Assembly (NCBI RefSeq): GCF_041154485.1 | Contig: NZ_AP028669.1 | Span: 248,001-312,000 of the forward strand | Length of the DNA: 64,000 nucleotides | From: Variovorax sp. V93 | GTDB taxonomy: Bacteria > Pseudomonadota > Gammaproteobacteria > Burkholderiales > Burkholderiaceae_C | Reading direction: 5' to 3' | In this document: piece after piece, positions 45,064 through 54,327 of the stretch | Layout of the letters: every line of letters begins with the position of its first letter | Position numbering within the stretch: position 1 is the stretch's first letter | Translations under genes and position numbers: made by a program | Notes under the pieces: model-generated | Seen by the model: only the letters and a program-made list of their open reading frames with translations | What the model was told of the DNA's origin: nothing | Database searches by the model: none

Positions 45064-46566
45064 ATGAACGCGCCGCTCACAGCCGCCCAGCACGATTCGC
45101 TGCAAAAAACCGACCGCCAGTCGCAGATCGTGCGCGCCCTGCAGGCCCACCTGCCGGCCCACGCGCTGATCTGGCACGCCGAGGACACCACGCCCTACGA
45201 GTGCGATGGCCTCACCGCCTACCGCCAGCGCCCGCTGGTGGTGGCCCTGCCCGAGACCGAGGCGCAGGTGGCGGCCGTGCTCAAGACCTGCCACCAGCTC
45301 GGCGTGCCCGTGGTGGCGCGCGGCGCGGGCACCGGGCTTTCGGGCGGCGCCATGCCGCATGCGCTGGGCGTGACGCTGTCGCTTGCCAAGTTCAACCGCA
45401 TCCTGAAGATCGACCCGGTGGGCCGCACGGCCGTCGTGCAGTGCGGCGTGCGCAACCTGGCCATCAGCGAAGCCGCCGCGCCCTTCAACCTCTACTACGC
45501 GCCCGATCCGTCGAGCCAGATCGCCTGCACCATCGGCGGCAACGTGGCCGAGAATTCGGGCGGCGTGCACTGCCTCAAGTACGGCCTCACGCTGCACAAC
45601 GTGCTGCGCGTGCGCGGATTCACGGCGGAGGGCGAGCCCGTCGAATTCGGCGGCGAGGCGCTCGATGCACCGGGCCTGGACCTGCTCGCGCTGGTCATCG
45701 GCAGCGAAGGCATGCTGGCCGTCACCACCGAGGTCACCGTCAAGCTGGTGCCCAAGCCGCAGCTCGCGCGCTGCATCATGGCCAGCTTCGACGACGTGCG
45801 CAAGGCCGGCGATGCGGTGGCCGCGGTGATTGCGGCCGGCATCATTCCCGCGGGGCTCGAGATGATGGACAAGCCGATGACCGCCGCCGTCGAAGACTTC
45901 GTGCACGCGGGCTACGACCTCGATGCGGCCGCGATCCTGCTGTGCGAATCCGACGGCACCGCCGAAGAGGTGGAAGAAGAAATCGGCCGCATGACGGCCG
46001 TGCTGCGCTCCTCCGGCGCCACTGCCATTGCGGTGAGCACGAGTGAAGACGAACGCATGAAGTTCTGGAGCGGCCGCAAGAACGCCTTCCCCGCCTCGGG
46101 CCGCATCAGCCCCGACTACATGTGCCTGGACTCCACCATCCCGCGCAAGCGGCTGGCCGACATCCTGCTGGCCATCCAGCAGATGGAGAAGAAGTACAAC
46201 CTGCGCTGCTGCAACGTGTTCCACGCGGGCGACGGCAACCTGCATCCGCTGGTGCTGTTCGACGCCAACGACCCCGACGAGCTGCACCGCTGCGAGCTCT
46301 TCGGTGCCGACATCCTCGAAACCAGCGTGGCCATGGGCGGCACCGTGTCGGGCGAGCATGGCGTGGGCGTGGAGAAGCTCAACAGCATGTGCGTGCAGTT
46401 CACCGCGGCCGAGAACGAGCAGATGTTCGGCGTCAAGCGGGCCTTCGATCCGGCCGGCTTGCTGAACCCCGGCAAGGCGATTCCCACGCTGCAGCGCTGT
46501 GCCGAATACGGCAAGCAGGTGGTGCGCGGCGGCCGGCTGCCGCACCCCGATCTGCCCCGCTTCTGA
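45064..46566 (+). CDS. glcD: Glycolate oxidase FAD-linked subunit GlcD
   Basis: A 500-residue FAD-binding PCMH protein of normal length. FAD contacts are in RGAGTGLSGGAMP and IACTIGGNVAENSGGVHCL; the C-terminal cap has the HAGDGNLHPLVLFD and SGEHGVGVEKL motifs typical of glycolate/lactate oxidases. It oxidises glycolate to glyoxylate at the inner membrane together with GlcE and GlcF. Start ATG at 45064 with GAGAG upstream. First of three glc genes in a row. Confidence 0.94.
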   Translation: MNAPLTAAQHDSLQKTDRQSQIVRALQAHLPAHALIWHAEDTTPYECDGLTAYRQRPLVVALPETEAQVAAVLKTCHQLGVPVVARGAGTGLSGGAMPHALGVTLSLAKFNRILKIDPVGRTAVVQCGVRNLAISEAAAPFNLYYAPDPSSQIACTIGGNVAENSGGVHCLKYGLTLHNVLRVRGFTAEGEPVEFGGEALDAPGLDLLALVIGSEGMLAVTTEVTVKLVPKPQLARCIMASFDDVRKAGDAVAAVIAAGIIPAGLEMMDKPMTAAVEDFVHAGYDLDAAAILLCESDGTAEEVEEEIGRMTAVLRSSGATAIAVSTSEDERMKFWSGRKNAFPASGRISPDYMCLDSTIPRKRLADILLAIQQMEKKYNLRCCNVFHAGDGNLHPLVLFDANDPDELHRCELFGADILETSVAMGGTVSGEHGVGVEKLNSMCVQFTAAENEQMFGVKRAFDPAGLLNPGKAIPTLQRCAEYGKQVVRGGRLPHPDLPRF

Positions 46567-46589
46567 GAACGACAACAAGAACACAGACC

Positions 46590-47699
46590 ATGGAACCCGC
46601 CCTCCGCCAGATCGCCGAGCGCATCCGCGCCGCGGCCGCCGACGCCACGCCCCTTCGCATCCGCGGCGGCGGCACCAAGGACTTCCATGGCGAGACACCG
46701 CACGGCGAAGTCCTGAGCACCACCGCGCTCACCGGCATCACGAGCTACGAACCCAGCGAACTGGTGGTCACCGTGCGCGGCGGCACGCCGCTCGACGAAC
46801 TCGAAGCCGTGCTGGCCGAAAAAGGGCAGTGCCTGCCTTTCGAGCCGCCGCACTTCGGCGCGGCGGGCGCGGGCACTGTGGGCGGCATGGTGGCCGCCGG
46901 GCTCAGCGGCCCGGCGCGTGCCAGCGTGGGCGCGGTGCGCGACTACGTGCTGGGTGCCAGGCTCGTCAACGGGCGCGGCGAAGTGCTGAGCTTCGGCGGC
47001 CAGGTGATGAAGAACGTGGCCGGCTACGACGTCTCGCGCGTGCTGGCGGGTTCGCTCGGCACGCTGGGCGTGATTGCCGAAGTGAGCCTCAAGGTGCTGC
47101 CCGTCGCGCCGGCCGAGGCCACGCTCGAATTCGCCTGCAGCCAGGCCGATGCACTGCGACTGCTCAACGAATGGGGCGGCCGGCCGCTGCCGCTGAATGC
47201 GAGCTGCTGGTTCGAATACGCAGGGGCCGGTGCGCTCTACCTGCGGCTGCGCGGCGCGATGGCGGCCGTGGAGGCGGCGTGCACGCATCTCGGCGGCGAG
47301 CGCAAGCCCAGCACGCGCGCCGCCGCCGATTGGCAGGCGCTGCGCGACCAGCAGCTGCCGTGGTTCGATAGCGCCGATGGACCGGATGCACTCTGGCGCC
47401 TGTCGGTGCCGCAGACCGCGCCGGTGCTCGCCATCGACGGCAACGCGCCGCTCGTCGAGTGGCATGGCGGACAGCGCTGGTACAAGGCTGCGCCCGACCA
47501 GGCCGCACGCATCCGCGGCATCGCGCACGCCGCGGGCGGGCACGCCACGCTGTTCAGAAAGCCTGCTTCGCAAGCGGGCGGCGACGTTCCCCGCTTCGAC
47601 GCACTGAGCGCCCCCATCGCCCGCATCCACCGCGCGCTGATGCACGAGTTCGATCCGCACCGCATCTTCAACCGCGGCCGGCTCTTCGCAGACGAATAA
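46590..47699 (+). CDS. glcE: Glycolate oxidase FAD-binding subunit GlcE
   Basis: A 369-residue protein with a single FAD PCMH domain: RIRGGGTKDFHG, GAAGAGTVGGMVAAGLSGPA, and QVMKNVAGYDVSRVLAGSLG are the family motifs. The C-terminus carries the RIHRALMHEFDPHRIFNRGR signature. It lies 23 bp after glcD and 21 bp before glcF. Confidence 0.94.
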   Translation: MEPALRQIAERIRAAAADATPLRIRGGGTKDFHGETPHGEVLSTTALTGITSYEPSELVVTVRGGTPLDELEAVLAEKGQCLPFEPPHFGAAGAGTVGGMVAAGLSGPARASVGAVRDYVLGARLVNGRGEVLSFGGQVMKNVAGYDVSRVLAGSLGTLGVIAEVSLKVLPVAPAEATLEFACSQADALRLLNEWGGRPLPLNASCWFEYAGAGALYLRLRGAMAAVEAACTHLGGERKPSTRAAADWQALRDQQLPWFDSADGPDALWRLSVPQTAPVLAIDGNAPLVEWHGGQRWYKAAPDQAARIRGIAHAAGGHATLFRKPASQAGGDVPRFDALSAPIARIHRALMHEFDPHRIFNRGRLFADE

Positions 47700-47720
47700 A
47701 AAAGAAACGACACCTCCGCG

Positions 47721-48953
47721 ATGCAAACCGAACTCGCCCCCGAATTCCGCGGCACCGACGAAGGCCGCGAGGCCGAAGCCATCCTGCGCAAATGCGTGCA
47801 CTGCGGCTTCTGCACCGCCACCTGCCCCACCTACCAGCTGCTCGGCGACGAGCTCGACGGCCCGCGCGGGCGCATCTACCTGATCAAGCAGGTGCTCGAA
47901 GGCAAGGCCCCCACGCGCAGCACGCAGCTGCACCTGGACCGCTGCCTGACCTGCCGCAACTGCGAGAGCACCTGCCCGAGCGGCGTGCAGTACGGCCACC
48001 TGGTCGACATCGGCCGCAAGATCGTCGACGAGAAAGTGCCGCGCCCCGCCATGGAGTCGGCCACGCGCTGGCTGCTGAAGGAGGGGCTGCCGTCGCCGCT
48101 CTTCGGCCCGGCGATGAAGCTCGGCCAGTCGGTGCGCGGCCTGCTGCCCGATGCGCTCAAGGCCAAGGTGCCGGCCAAACAGGAGGCCGGCGCCTGGCCC
48201 ACCGCGAGGCATGCGCGCAAGGTGCTGATGCTCGCAGGCTGCGTGCAGCCCTCGATGATGCCCAACATCAACAGCGCCACCGCGCGCGTGCTCGATGCGG
48301 CCGGCATCCAGGCCGTGATCGCGCCCGAGGCCGGCTGCTGCGGCGCCGTCAAGTTCCACCTCAACGACCAGGAGGGCGGCAAGGCGCAGATGCGCGCCAA
48401 CATCGACGCCTGGTGGCCGATGGTCGAGCGCAACGAGGCCGAAGCCATCGTGATGAACGCCTCGGGCTGCGGCGTCACGGTGCGCGAATACGGCCACATC
48501 CTGCAGCACGACGCGGCCTACGCCGCCAAGGCCGCGCGCATCAGCGAGCTGACGCGCGATTTGAGCGAGCTGCTGCCCGATCTGGTGCCTGCGCTGAAGG
48601 CCCGCGTGCGCGCGCCGGCCGGCGTGGTCGCCTACCACCCGCCCTGCACGCTGCAGCACGGCCAGAAGCTGCGCGGCGGCGTCGAGACGCATCTGCGCGC
48701 CCTCGGCTTCGACGTGCGCGTGGCCTTGAACGAATCGCACCTGTGCTGCGGCTCGGCCGGCACCTACTCGGTGCTGCAGCCCGAACTGGCCTACCCGCTG
48801 CGCGACCGCAAGCTCGGCCACCTGGAGCAACTGCAGCCGAGCGTCATCGCCTCGGCCAACATCGGCTGCATCACGCACCTGCAAAGCGGCAGCCCGGAGA
48901 CGCCCGTGCGGCACTGGGTGGAACTGCTGGACGCGGCGCTGGCAGCGGCCTGA
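47721..48953 (+). CDS. glcF: Glycolate oxidase iron-sulfur subunit GlcF
   Basis: A 410-residue protein with two [4Fe-4S] clusters (CVHCGFCTATCPTY and CLTCRNCESTCPSG) and two CCG domains (GCCGAVKFH, CCGSAGTYS). It passes electrons from GlcDE to the quinone pool. Complete, normal length, last of glcDEF. Confidence 0.95.
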   Translation: MQTELAPEFRGTDEGREAEAILRKCVHCGFCTATCPTYQLLGDELDGPRGRIYLIKQVLEGKAPTRSTQLHLDRCLTCRNCESTCPSGVQYGHLVDIGRKIVDEKVPRPAMESATRWLLKEGLPSPLFGPAMKLGQSVRGLLPDALKAKVPAKQEAGAWPTARHARKVLMLAGCVQPSMMPNINSATARVLDAAGIQAVIAPEAGCCGAVKFHLNDQEGGKAQMRANIDAWWPMVERNEAEAIVMNASGCGVTVREYGHILQHDAAYAAKAARISELTRDLSELLPDLVPALKARVRAPAGVVAYHPPCTLQHGQKLRGGVETHLRALGFDVRVALNESHLCCGSAGTYSVLQPELAYPLRDRKLGHLEQLQPSVIASANIGCITHLQSGSPETPVRHWVELLDAALAAA

Positions 48954-49042
48954 TCGCACACCGAAGAGCGCCCTGGTCCGACTCGCGCCAAGGCGATTCG
49001 CGCCGCATCATGGCGGCACCGATTTTCCAAGGAGCAAGCCTC

Positions 49043-49471
49043 ATGTCTTCCGTTCCAGCTTTCATCGCCTCCAGGACCTTGCGGCGTGCCTTGCTGGCTC
49101 TCGCCTGTGCGGCCGGCGTCTTCGCAGTGCAAGCCCAGTCGGCCATGCCGCAATGGAAGGGCGAGGGCGCGGTGCGCTATGTCTGCGGCGGCATCGGCTC
49201 GGACGAATCGACCGCAATGCGCGCGGCCATGAAGGAGCATCCGCTGGCGCTGCTCTTCGCGCGCTCCGACGGCGCCTACCTGGCGGATGTCCAGGTCGAC
49301 ATCAAGGGCGCCGACGGCGCGCCTTCGCTGGGCCTGCGCGCCAGCGGGCCGGTCTGCCTGGTCGACCTGCCGGCGGGCCGCTACACCATCGACGCCGCCA
49401 TGGCCGGCAGTGCCAAGAGCCAGACGGTGACGGTGGGCGGCGGCTCGAAGACCGTCGATTTCAGGTTCTGA
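49043..49471 (+). CDS. Small secreted carboxypeptidase-regulatory-like protein
   Basis: A 142-residue exported protein with AAGGAG before the ATG and a signal peptide (about 1-32, AVQAQ). The mature part has two cysteines (YVCGGIG, GPVCLVDL) and a beta-sandwich ending PAGRYTIDAAMAG, as in carboxypeptidase regulatory/Spa-type domains. Function unknown; similar small proteins are common in Burkholderiales. It is 89 bp after glcF and convergent with the sensor kinase gene. Confidence 0.72.
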   Translation: MSSVPAFIASRTLRRALLALACAAGVFAVQAQSAMPQWKGEGAVRYVCGGIGSDESTAMRAAMKEHPLALLFARSDGAYLADVQVDIKGADGAPSLGLRASGPVCLVDLPAGRYTIDAAMAGSAKSQTVTVGGGSKTVDFRF

Positions 49472-49484
49472 GCTTCCGGTGCGC

Positions 49485-51872
49485 TCAGGGCGCGCCGCAG
49501 CGCAGCGGCAAGCTCAGCCAGAACGTGGTGCCCACGCCCGGTGCGCTCTGCGCCTCGATGCGCCCGCCGTGCTGCTGCACGACCGCGCGCACCACTGAAA
49601 ACCCAAGGCCCATGCCGCGTGCGGCGGGCATCGGAGCAGGCGCGGCGGCAGCCTGATCTTCCTTGTGCATGGCAAGGCGCTGGCCGCGCGGCGTGGTCAG
49701 CAGGGCCTGCAGTTGCGAAGGCGTCATGCCCGAGCCTTCGTCGCTGACGGTGATGCGAACAACGCCTCCGCCGGGGCTCTGGAGATCGGGCATGGCCTCC
49801 ATGCGCAGGCTCACGCAGCTACCCTGGCTGCTGTGGCGGATGGCGTTGTTCAGCAGGTTCACGATGGCGCGCGTCAGCAGCGCGCCGTCGGCCCGGATCG
49901 TTGTTTCATCGGTTTCGTCGAGCCCTGTCTCCACGCGCACGCCGTGGGTCCGGGCGTAGGGCCACACCTGATCCCGCGCGTCGAGCAGCACCGTGCCGAC
50001 ATGCGTTTCCGCAAAGCGGTAGTCGTTCGACCCGGCCTCGGTGTAGTCCATGAAACCCTCGGCCAGCGCGAGCGTGCGTTCCGCTTCCCGGCGGATCGCC
50101 CGCAGCAGATCCGCCGGCGGCGGCGCTGTGTCCGTCTCGGCGCCATGCATCGACAACAGGCTGAGGATGGTGACCTGCGGGCTGCGCAGGTCGTGGGACA
50201 GAAAACGCCGCCATTCATCGCGCTGGCGCTGGGCTTCGCGCTCGGCTGTGAGTTCGGGCAGTGCCACCACCCAGCCCCGCTCGTCACGCGCCGCGGCGCC
50301 GAAGGGCGCGGCCTCGAACTGGAACACGCGTGCCTCGGCGGTCTGGTATTCGCCGCGCAGGCGCTCGGTCCAGTGGGGGTGTTCTGCCGCCATCGCTGCA
50401 TCGGCTTGCACCGTGGTCGCTAGGGTCGCGAGCAACCTGGGCAGCGACACATCCCTGAGTGCCGCCGTCTCGCCGTCGCGCGAAGGCAGCGCACCGGCGC
50501 GCAACAGGCGAAAGGCCGCAGCGTTGCTCGATCCGATGCGCCCGTCTTCGTCGCAGATCAGCATCGCGACGGGCACGGTGTGCATGGCTTCGTCCATCAG
50601 CTTCTGCATGCGCTGGACACGGGCAATGGCCCGGTCCAGGGCCTGCTTGGGTTGCTGCGCGGAATCGGCCGCTGCAGGCGCGAGGGCCGGAAGCATCTCG
50701 AAGGCGCCGGCCGGAAGCATGTCCAGCGCCTGGGCGCGCTCGCGCAGAAAGGCGAACTGAGACTCCAGCCGCCGCCAGCTCCATAGAAGGTAGAGGATGG
50801 CGAGACCCAAGATGGGGGCCGCCGGGGGCAGCCACCAGTGCCGGGCGAGCATGGCGGCGATGCTGAGCAGCAGGCAGGTCGCGGCCAGGCTGAAGGCGAC
50901 CGGCAAAGCGTGGTGCGCCATGCGGATCAGCAGCCACAGCGCGATCCAGATCGGCACCACCGTCCATGCCGCATAGGCGAGTGGCGGCATCACGCTGATG
51001 TTGCGCGCATGAAGCAGGTTGTCGATCGCATTGGCGTGCACCTCGACGCCGGACAGAACGCCCCGGACGCCCGCATGGGGTGCCAGCGTCTGGTCGCCGA
51101 GGCCCGGGGCCGTGGCGCCGATGAGCAGCAGCTTGCCCTGCAGCAGCTCACCGGGCACTTCCCCACGCAGTGCGCTCACATACGGCACCGTGCGGTAGCT
51201 GCCGCGCGGGCCGGCGAACAGCAGGCGCAGCGGGTCCTCGCGCAGCCAGGTGCCGGACGGTGCCGCTGGGGGCGGCTGCGACGGGACGCGGCCCGTCATG
51301 AGCGCCCCCACATAGGGCTGCAGATGCCCGGCGTATCCCTCGCGCAGGTACAGCGTGCGCGCCACCCCGTCAGAATCCGGCGTCAGGCCCGCATGGCCGA
51401 CGCCCCTGGCGCGTTCGGCGAATACCGCGAGCGGCGGCAGGAAGCCCGGCCAGTACTCGTTCGTCGACGCCAACGGCGGGGCATGCAGCAGCGGCAGGTA
51501 GACCGGCAGCTTGCCCATGGCTTGCGCCAGCCGCTCGTCATCCCGCGGGTTGATGCTGGGCTCGGTCAGGAAAAGATCCAGCAGCACCGCGCGCGGTGCA
51601 TGGGGCGCCAGCCGCTCCAGCAGCCGGGCGTGGATTTCTCTGGACCAAGGCCAGCGGCCGAGTTCGCCCAGGCTGCGTTCGTCGATCGCGATGATCATGA
51701 TGTCGGGCGTCGCGGTATGCGATGCAAGGCGCAGCATCCGGTCATGGATCGAGGCATCGATCTGCGTCACGATGGGGCGCTGCGCCAGTCCCAGCATGGC
51801 AATGGGTAACAGCAGCGCCATCAACAGCCGTTCGATGACGAGCCGCGTGCGCATTGCGAAGGCCCGGCTCAA
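49485..51872 (-). CDS. CHASE2-domain sensor histidine kinase
   Basis: A membrane kinase of 795 residues. An N-terminal membrane helix leads to a CHASE2 extracellular domain (about 35-290, IIAIDERSLGELGRWPWSRE), three membrane helices (about 300-375), a PAS-like domain, a HisKA domain with phospho-acceptor H560 in FLSHDLRSPQV, and an ATPase domain with N box LLNNAIRHS, DEGSGM and GMGLGFSVVR. The TTG start overlaps the stop of the FecR gene (TTGA); an ATG six codons later (51854) is an alternative. It is the third gene of the RR-FecR-kinase operon and should phosphorylate the regulator at 53283. Confidence 0.9.
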   Translation of the reverse strand: MSRAFAMRTRLVIERLLMALLLPIAMLGLAQRPIVTQIDASIHDRMLRLASHTATPDIMIIAIDERSLGELGRWPWSREIHARLLERLAPHAPRAVLLDLFLTEPSINPRDDERLAQAMGKLPVYLPLLHAPPLASTNEYWPGFLPPLAVFAERARGVGHAGLTPDSDGVARTLYLREGYAGHLQPYVGALMTGRVPSQPPPAAPSGTWLREDPLRLLFAGPRGSYRTVPYVSALRGEVPGELLQGKLLLIGATAPGLGDQTLAPHAGVRGVLSGVEVHANAIDNLLHARNISVMPPLAYAAWTVVPIWIALWLLIRMAHHALPVAFSLAATCLLLSIAAMLARHWWLPPAAPILGLAILYLLWSWRRLESQFAFLRERAQALDMLPAGAFEMLPALAPAAADSAQQPKQALDRAIARVQRMQKLMDEAMHTVPVAMLICDEDGRIGSSNAAAFRLLRAGALPSRDGETAALRDVSLPRLLATLATTVQADAAMAAEHPHWTERLRGEYQTAEARVFQFEAAPFGAAARDERGWVVALPELTAEREAQRQRDEWRRFLSHDLRSPQVTILSLLSMHGAETDTAPPPADLLRAIRREAERTLALAEGFMDYTEAGSNDYRFAETHVGTVLLDARDQVWPYARTHGVRVETGLDETDETTIRADGALLTRAIVNLLNNAIRHSSQGSCVSLRMEAMPDLQSPGGGVVRITVSDEGSGMTPSQLQALLTTPRGQRLAMHKEDQAAAAPAPMPAARGMGLGFSVVRAVVQQHGGRIEAQSAPGVGTTFWLSLPLRCGAP

Positions 51873-53188
51873 CGCGCGGGAATGTCGAAGCTTCCGCCGA
51901 AGCCCTGCCGGGGGCTCGCGGGTTCAGTGCTGCCCGGCTGCTGCTCGCGCACGCGCCAGTGGTAGCGGCCGCCGACCGCGAAGGGGCCCACCGTCATGCC
52001 CGTGGCGTAGACAGCCGGCTCGCTGAGCAGCAGCAGCGAGAAGTCGGCGCTGCGCGAAAGCTCGAAGGCGTAGCGCCGACCGGAAACCCCGGGCCACCGG
52101 ATCTCGACGCGGCCGTCGGCCATGGGCGTGGCCGTTCCTGCGCTGCTGCCCTGTCCACTTGCACTGGATGGCGGCAGGTAGACCGTGCTGTCGCCCGGCA
52201 ATCCCTCGAGCTGTGCGGCATCGAAGGCGGTGAGGCGAAGCTGGTAGAAGCCGGGCTCGATTTCGGCCGGCACGGTGAATGCAGGGCCGGCACCGCGCTG
52301 CTCGTGCACCGGCAGCAGGACGCGCTCGTCGCGCGCGAGCTGCAACCGGTAGCCCTTGGCGTTCGCGACCGGCACGAGTTCGAGCGTCCGGTCGCCGCTT
52401 CGGGGCCCGGTGGCAGGCACGAGCTGGGGTGCCGTCAGCAGGGGGCGCGCCTCGGCGCTGCCGTCTTCCAGCAGGACGGCGCCGTGGCCCGCGCGCAGTA
52501 CGAGGGCAGGAGCTGCGGGCCGCTGCGGGTCTTTTTGTCCTGCCACGGCGCTCTTGCCGACCGTCACTTCGCCTTCGATGACCTCGCTGGCCAGCAAGCC
52601 GCCTTCGTCGCGCACGCGGAAATGGGTGCCGCGCACGCCCAGGCCCAGCGAACGTGCGCGGATCTCGAACTGCTGGCTGGGCCGCTGCTTCTGGACTTGC
52701 GACTCCACGCGGCCTTCGATGAGCCGCAGCCTGACCGTCGCGGCATCGATCGCCAGCACTTCGAGCGCGCTGCGAGAGGGCAGCACGACGCGGCTGCCGC
52801 CGGGCAGGCCCAGGGTGACGAAGGCCTCGCTGCCGGTGGTGAGGATGTCGCCCGGCTGGATCGGCATGCCGGGGGAGAGCGCCTGTTCGCCCCCGCTGCC
52901 GCCGCGGCGGCGCGAGGCCGCTCCTTCGACTGCCGTCACCACGGCGGCGCCCTCGGGCACGATGCGGCCGTCCGCGAAATACAGCACCGTGCCGGGTTGC
53001 AGCAGGCGAGGCTCGCCGACCTGGTTGCGCTGCTGCACCTCGGGCCAGCGCTGCGGTGCCTGCAGGCGCTGCCCCGTGATGCCCCAGAGTGTTTCGCCGG
53101 GCTGCACCACGTGCGGCGTCGGCTGCGACTGTGCGGACACCGCGAATGCAATGAACCACACGCATGCCACCAGCTGCCTGCACTGCAT
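51869..53188 (-). CDS. Secreted LysM and FecR-domain protein
   Basis: A 439-residue periplasmic protein starting MQCRQLVACVWF, with GGGGAG about 11 nt upstream and a signal peptide ending VSAQSQ. A LysM domain (HVVQPGETLWGIT, about 27-75) suggests peptidoglycan binding. A FecR domain (about 120-240; RARSLGLGVRGTHFRVRDE) and FN3-like C-terminal domains follow. An upstream in-frame ATG (53230) lacks a Shine-Dalgarno sequence. FecR/CHASE2 pairs are widespread: the FecR protein likely signals cell-wall or envelope state to the CHASE2 kinase, whose gene overlaps its stop. Confidence 0.84.
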   Translation of the reverse strand: MQCRQLVACVWFIAFAVSAQSQPTPHVVQPGETLWGITGQRLQAPQRWPEVQQRNQVGEPRLLQPGTVLYFADGRIVPEGAAVVTAVEGAASRRRGGSGGEQALSPGMPIQPGDILTTGSEAFVTLGLPGGSRVVLPSRSALEVLAIDAATVRLRLIEGRVESQVQKQRPSQQFEIRARSLGLGVRGTHFRVRDEGGLLASEVIEGEVTVGKSAVAGQKDPQRPAAPALVLRAGHGAVLLEDGSAEARPLLTAPQLVPATGPRSGDRTLELVPVANAKGYRLQLARDERVLLPVHEQRGAGPAFTVPAEIEPGFYQLRLTAFDAAQLEGLPGDSTVYLPPSSASGQGSSAGTATPMADGRVEIRWPGVSGRRYAFELSRSADFSLLLLSEPAVYATGMTVGPFAVGGRYHWRVREQQPGSTEPASPRQGFGGSFDIPAR

Positions 53189-53282
53189 CGCTCGAGAATC
53201 TCCCCTCGTTCCGTGATCGCTCTTTGTCATGTCGGAATCGTTCTGGTTGGCGGGAGCATAGTCGTTGCCCCCTGCGGCACCA

Positions 53283-54020
53283 TCAGGGTTCCTCCTGCCG
53301 GGTGGCTTCGAGACGATAGCCGCGTCCATAGACCGTGCGCAGGCTCAGCCCGCGCGCCGCCTCCAGCCCGAGCTTGCTGCGCAAGCGGTAGATGTGGCTG
53401 TCCAGCGTGCGCGACGGCAGCTCTTCGCTGCTGTAGCCGGCGCTTTCCAGAAGATGGGCGCGCGACACCACGCCGCCCATGTGCTGGAACAAGACCAGCG
53501 CCAGCTTGAACTCGCGGTCGGTGAGCGCATGCCGCTCGGGCGGCGCGCTGTCCGGCGGAAGCGGATGGATCAGCACGCTCTGCGTGAGCCTGTCGAACTC
53601 CCATCGGCCGAAGAGCTCCTGTTCCGATTGCGCCACCGGCGAGCGCCTGGCCATCAGGCGCTGCACGCGCGCACGCAACTCCAGCGGGCGGAACGGCTTG
53701 ACGATGTAGTCGTCGGCACCGAAGTTCAGCGCCTGCACCACGTCCTGCTCCGAGGTGCGGGAACTGAGCATGAGCACGGGCACCAGGTCGCGCTGCCAGG
53801 TGCGCAGCCATTTCAGCAACTCGAGCCCTTCCAGCCCCGGCACGTTCCAGTCGAGCACCAGCAGGTCGAAGCTTTCCCGCCGCAGCACCTGCTGCAGCGC
53901 GGCGCCGTCGGTGAAGGCCGTGCACGCCACCGTCGTCTCTCCCACCGTGAACAGCTGTTCCATCGTCCGCACGAGGTGGGACAGCTGGTCGGGGTCGTCT
54001 TCGAGGATGGCGATGCGCAT
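53283..54020 (-). CDS. OmpR-family response regulator
   Basis: A 245-residue regulator. The receiver domain has acidic pair E7-D8-D9, phospho-acceptor D57 (LLVLDWNVPG), conserved Ser in MLSSRTS and Lys in YIVKPF. A winged-helix DNA-binding domain fills the C-terminus (LTDREFKLALVLFQHMGGVV, RTVYGRGYRLE). First gene of the operon with the FecR and CHASE2 kinase genes, and divergent from the adhesin operon 307 bp away, which it probably controls. Confidence 0.93.
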   Translation of the reverse strand: MRIAILEDDPDQLSHLVRTMEQLFTVGETTVACTAFTDGAALQQVLRRESFDLLVLDWNVPGLEGLELLKWLRTWQRDLVPVLMLSSRTSEQDVVQALNFGADDYIVKPFRPLELRARVQRLMARRSPVAQSEQELFGRWEFDRLTQSVLIHPLPPDSAPPERHALTDREFKLALVLFQHMGGVVSRAHLLESAGYSSEELPSRTLDSHIYRLRSKLGLEAARGLSLRTVYGRGYRLEATRQEEP

Positions 54021-54044
54021 GGGGTCCGTTCGTCTGGCGGCGGG

Positions 54045-54170
54045 ATTCTGACAGCGAATCGAAGGACCAAATCTGACGATTTCACGCAAACCGCCGCCGT
54101 TACTCGAAGGATGCGAACAGTAGTAAAAAAATTCACAAACCGACACGAAAAGTGTCGGCAATTCTGACGA
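54045..54170. promoter_or_regulatory. Divergent control region with repeated TCTGAC motifs and a hairpin
   Basis: The 307-bp gap between the response regulator gene and the adhesin gene holds three copies of an ATTCTGACgA-like motif (54045, 54070, 54160) and a perfect inverted repeat CCGACAC-GAAAA-GTGTCGG (54140-54158). They are candidate binding sites for the response regulator. A second inverted repeat AGGTTG/CAACCT (54289-54306) lies just before the adhesin Shine-Dalgarno sequence. Confidence 0.4.
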
Positions 54171-54327
54171 AACCTCGTGGCGCGTCCGCGCCGCGGAACC
54201 CCTCTCGACATCATCCGCGCCCTGTGCAGTGCCGGCCGGCGCTGCGAATTCCGCAAAAGCCACAGTCTCCCGTGCCCGGTCATGGACGAGGTTGTGCATG
54301 CAACCTGATTGATCGAGGAAGACTGAA

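Noticed and set aside
47459..49042. Long + frame leading into the small secreted protein at 49043
   Set aside because: It overlaps glcE and glcF in another frame and is Arg-rich; the secreted gene has its own ATG and AAGGAG.
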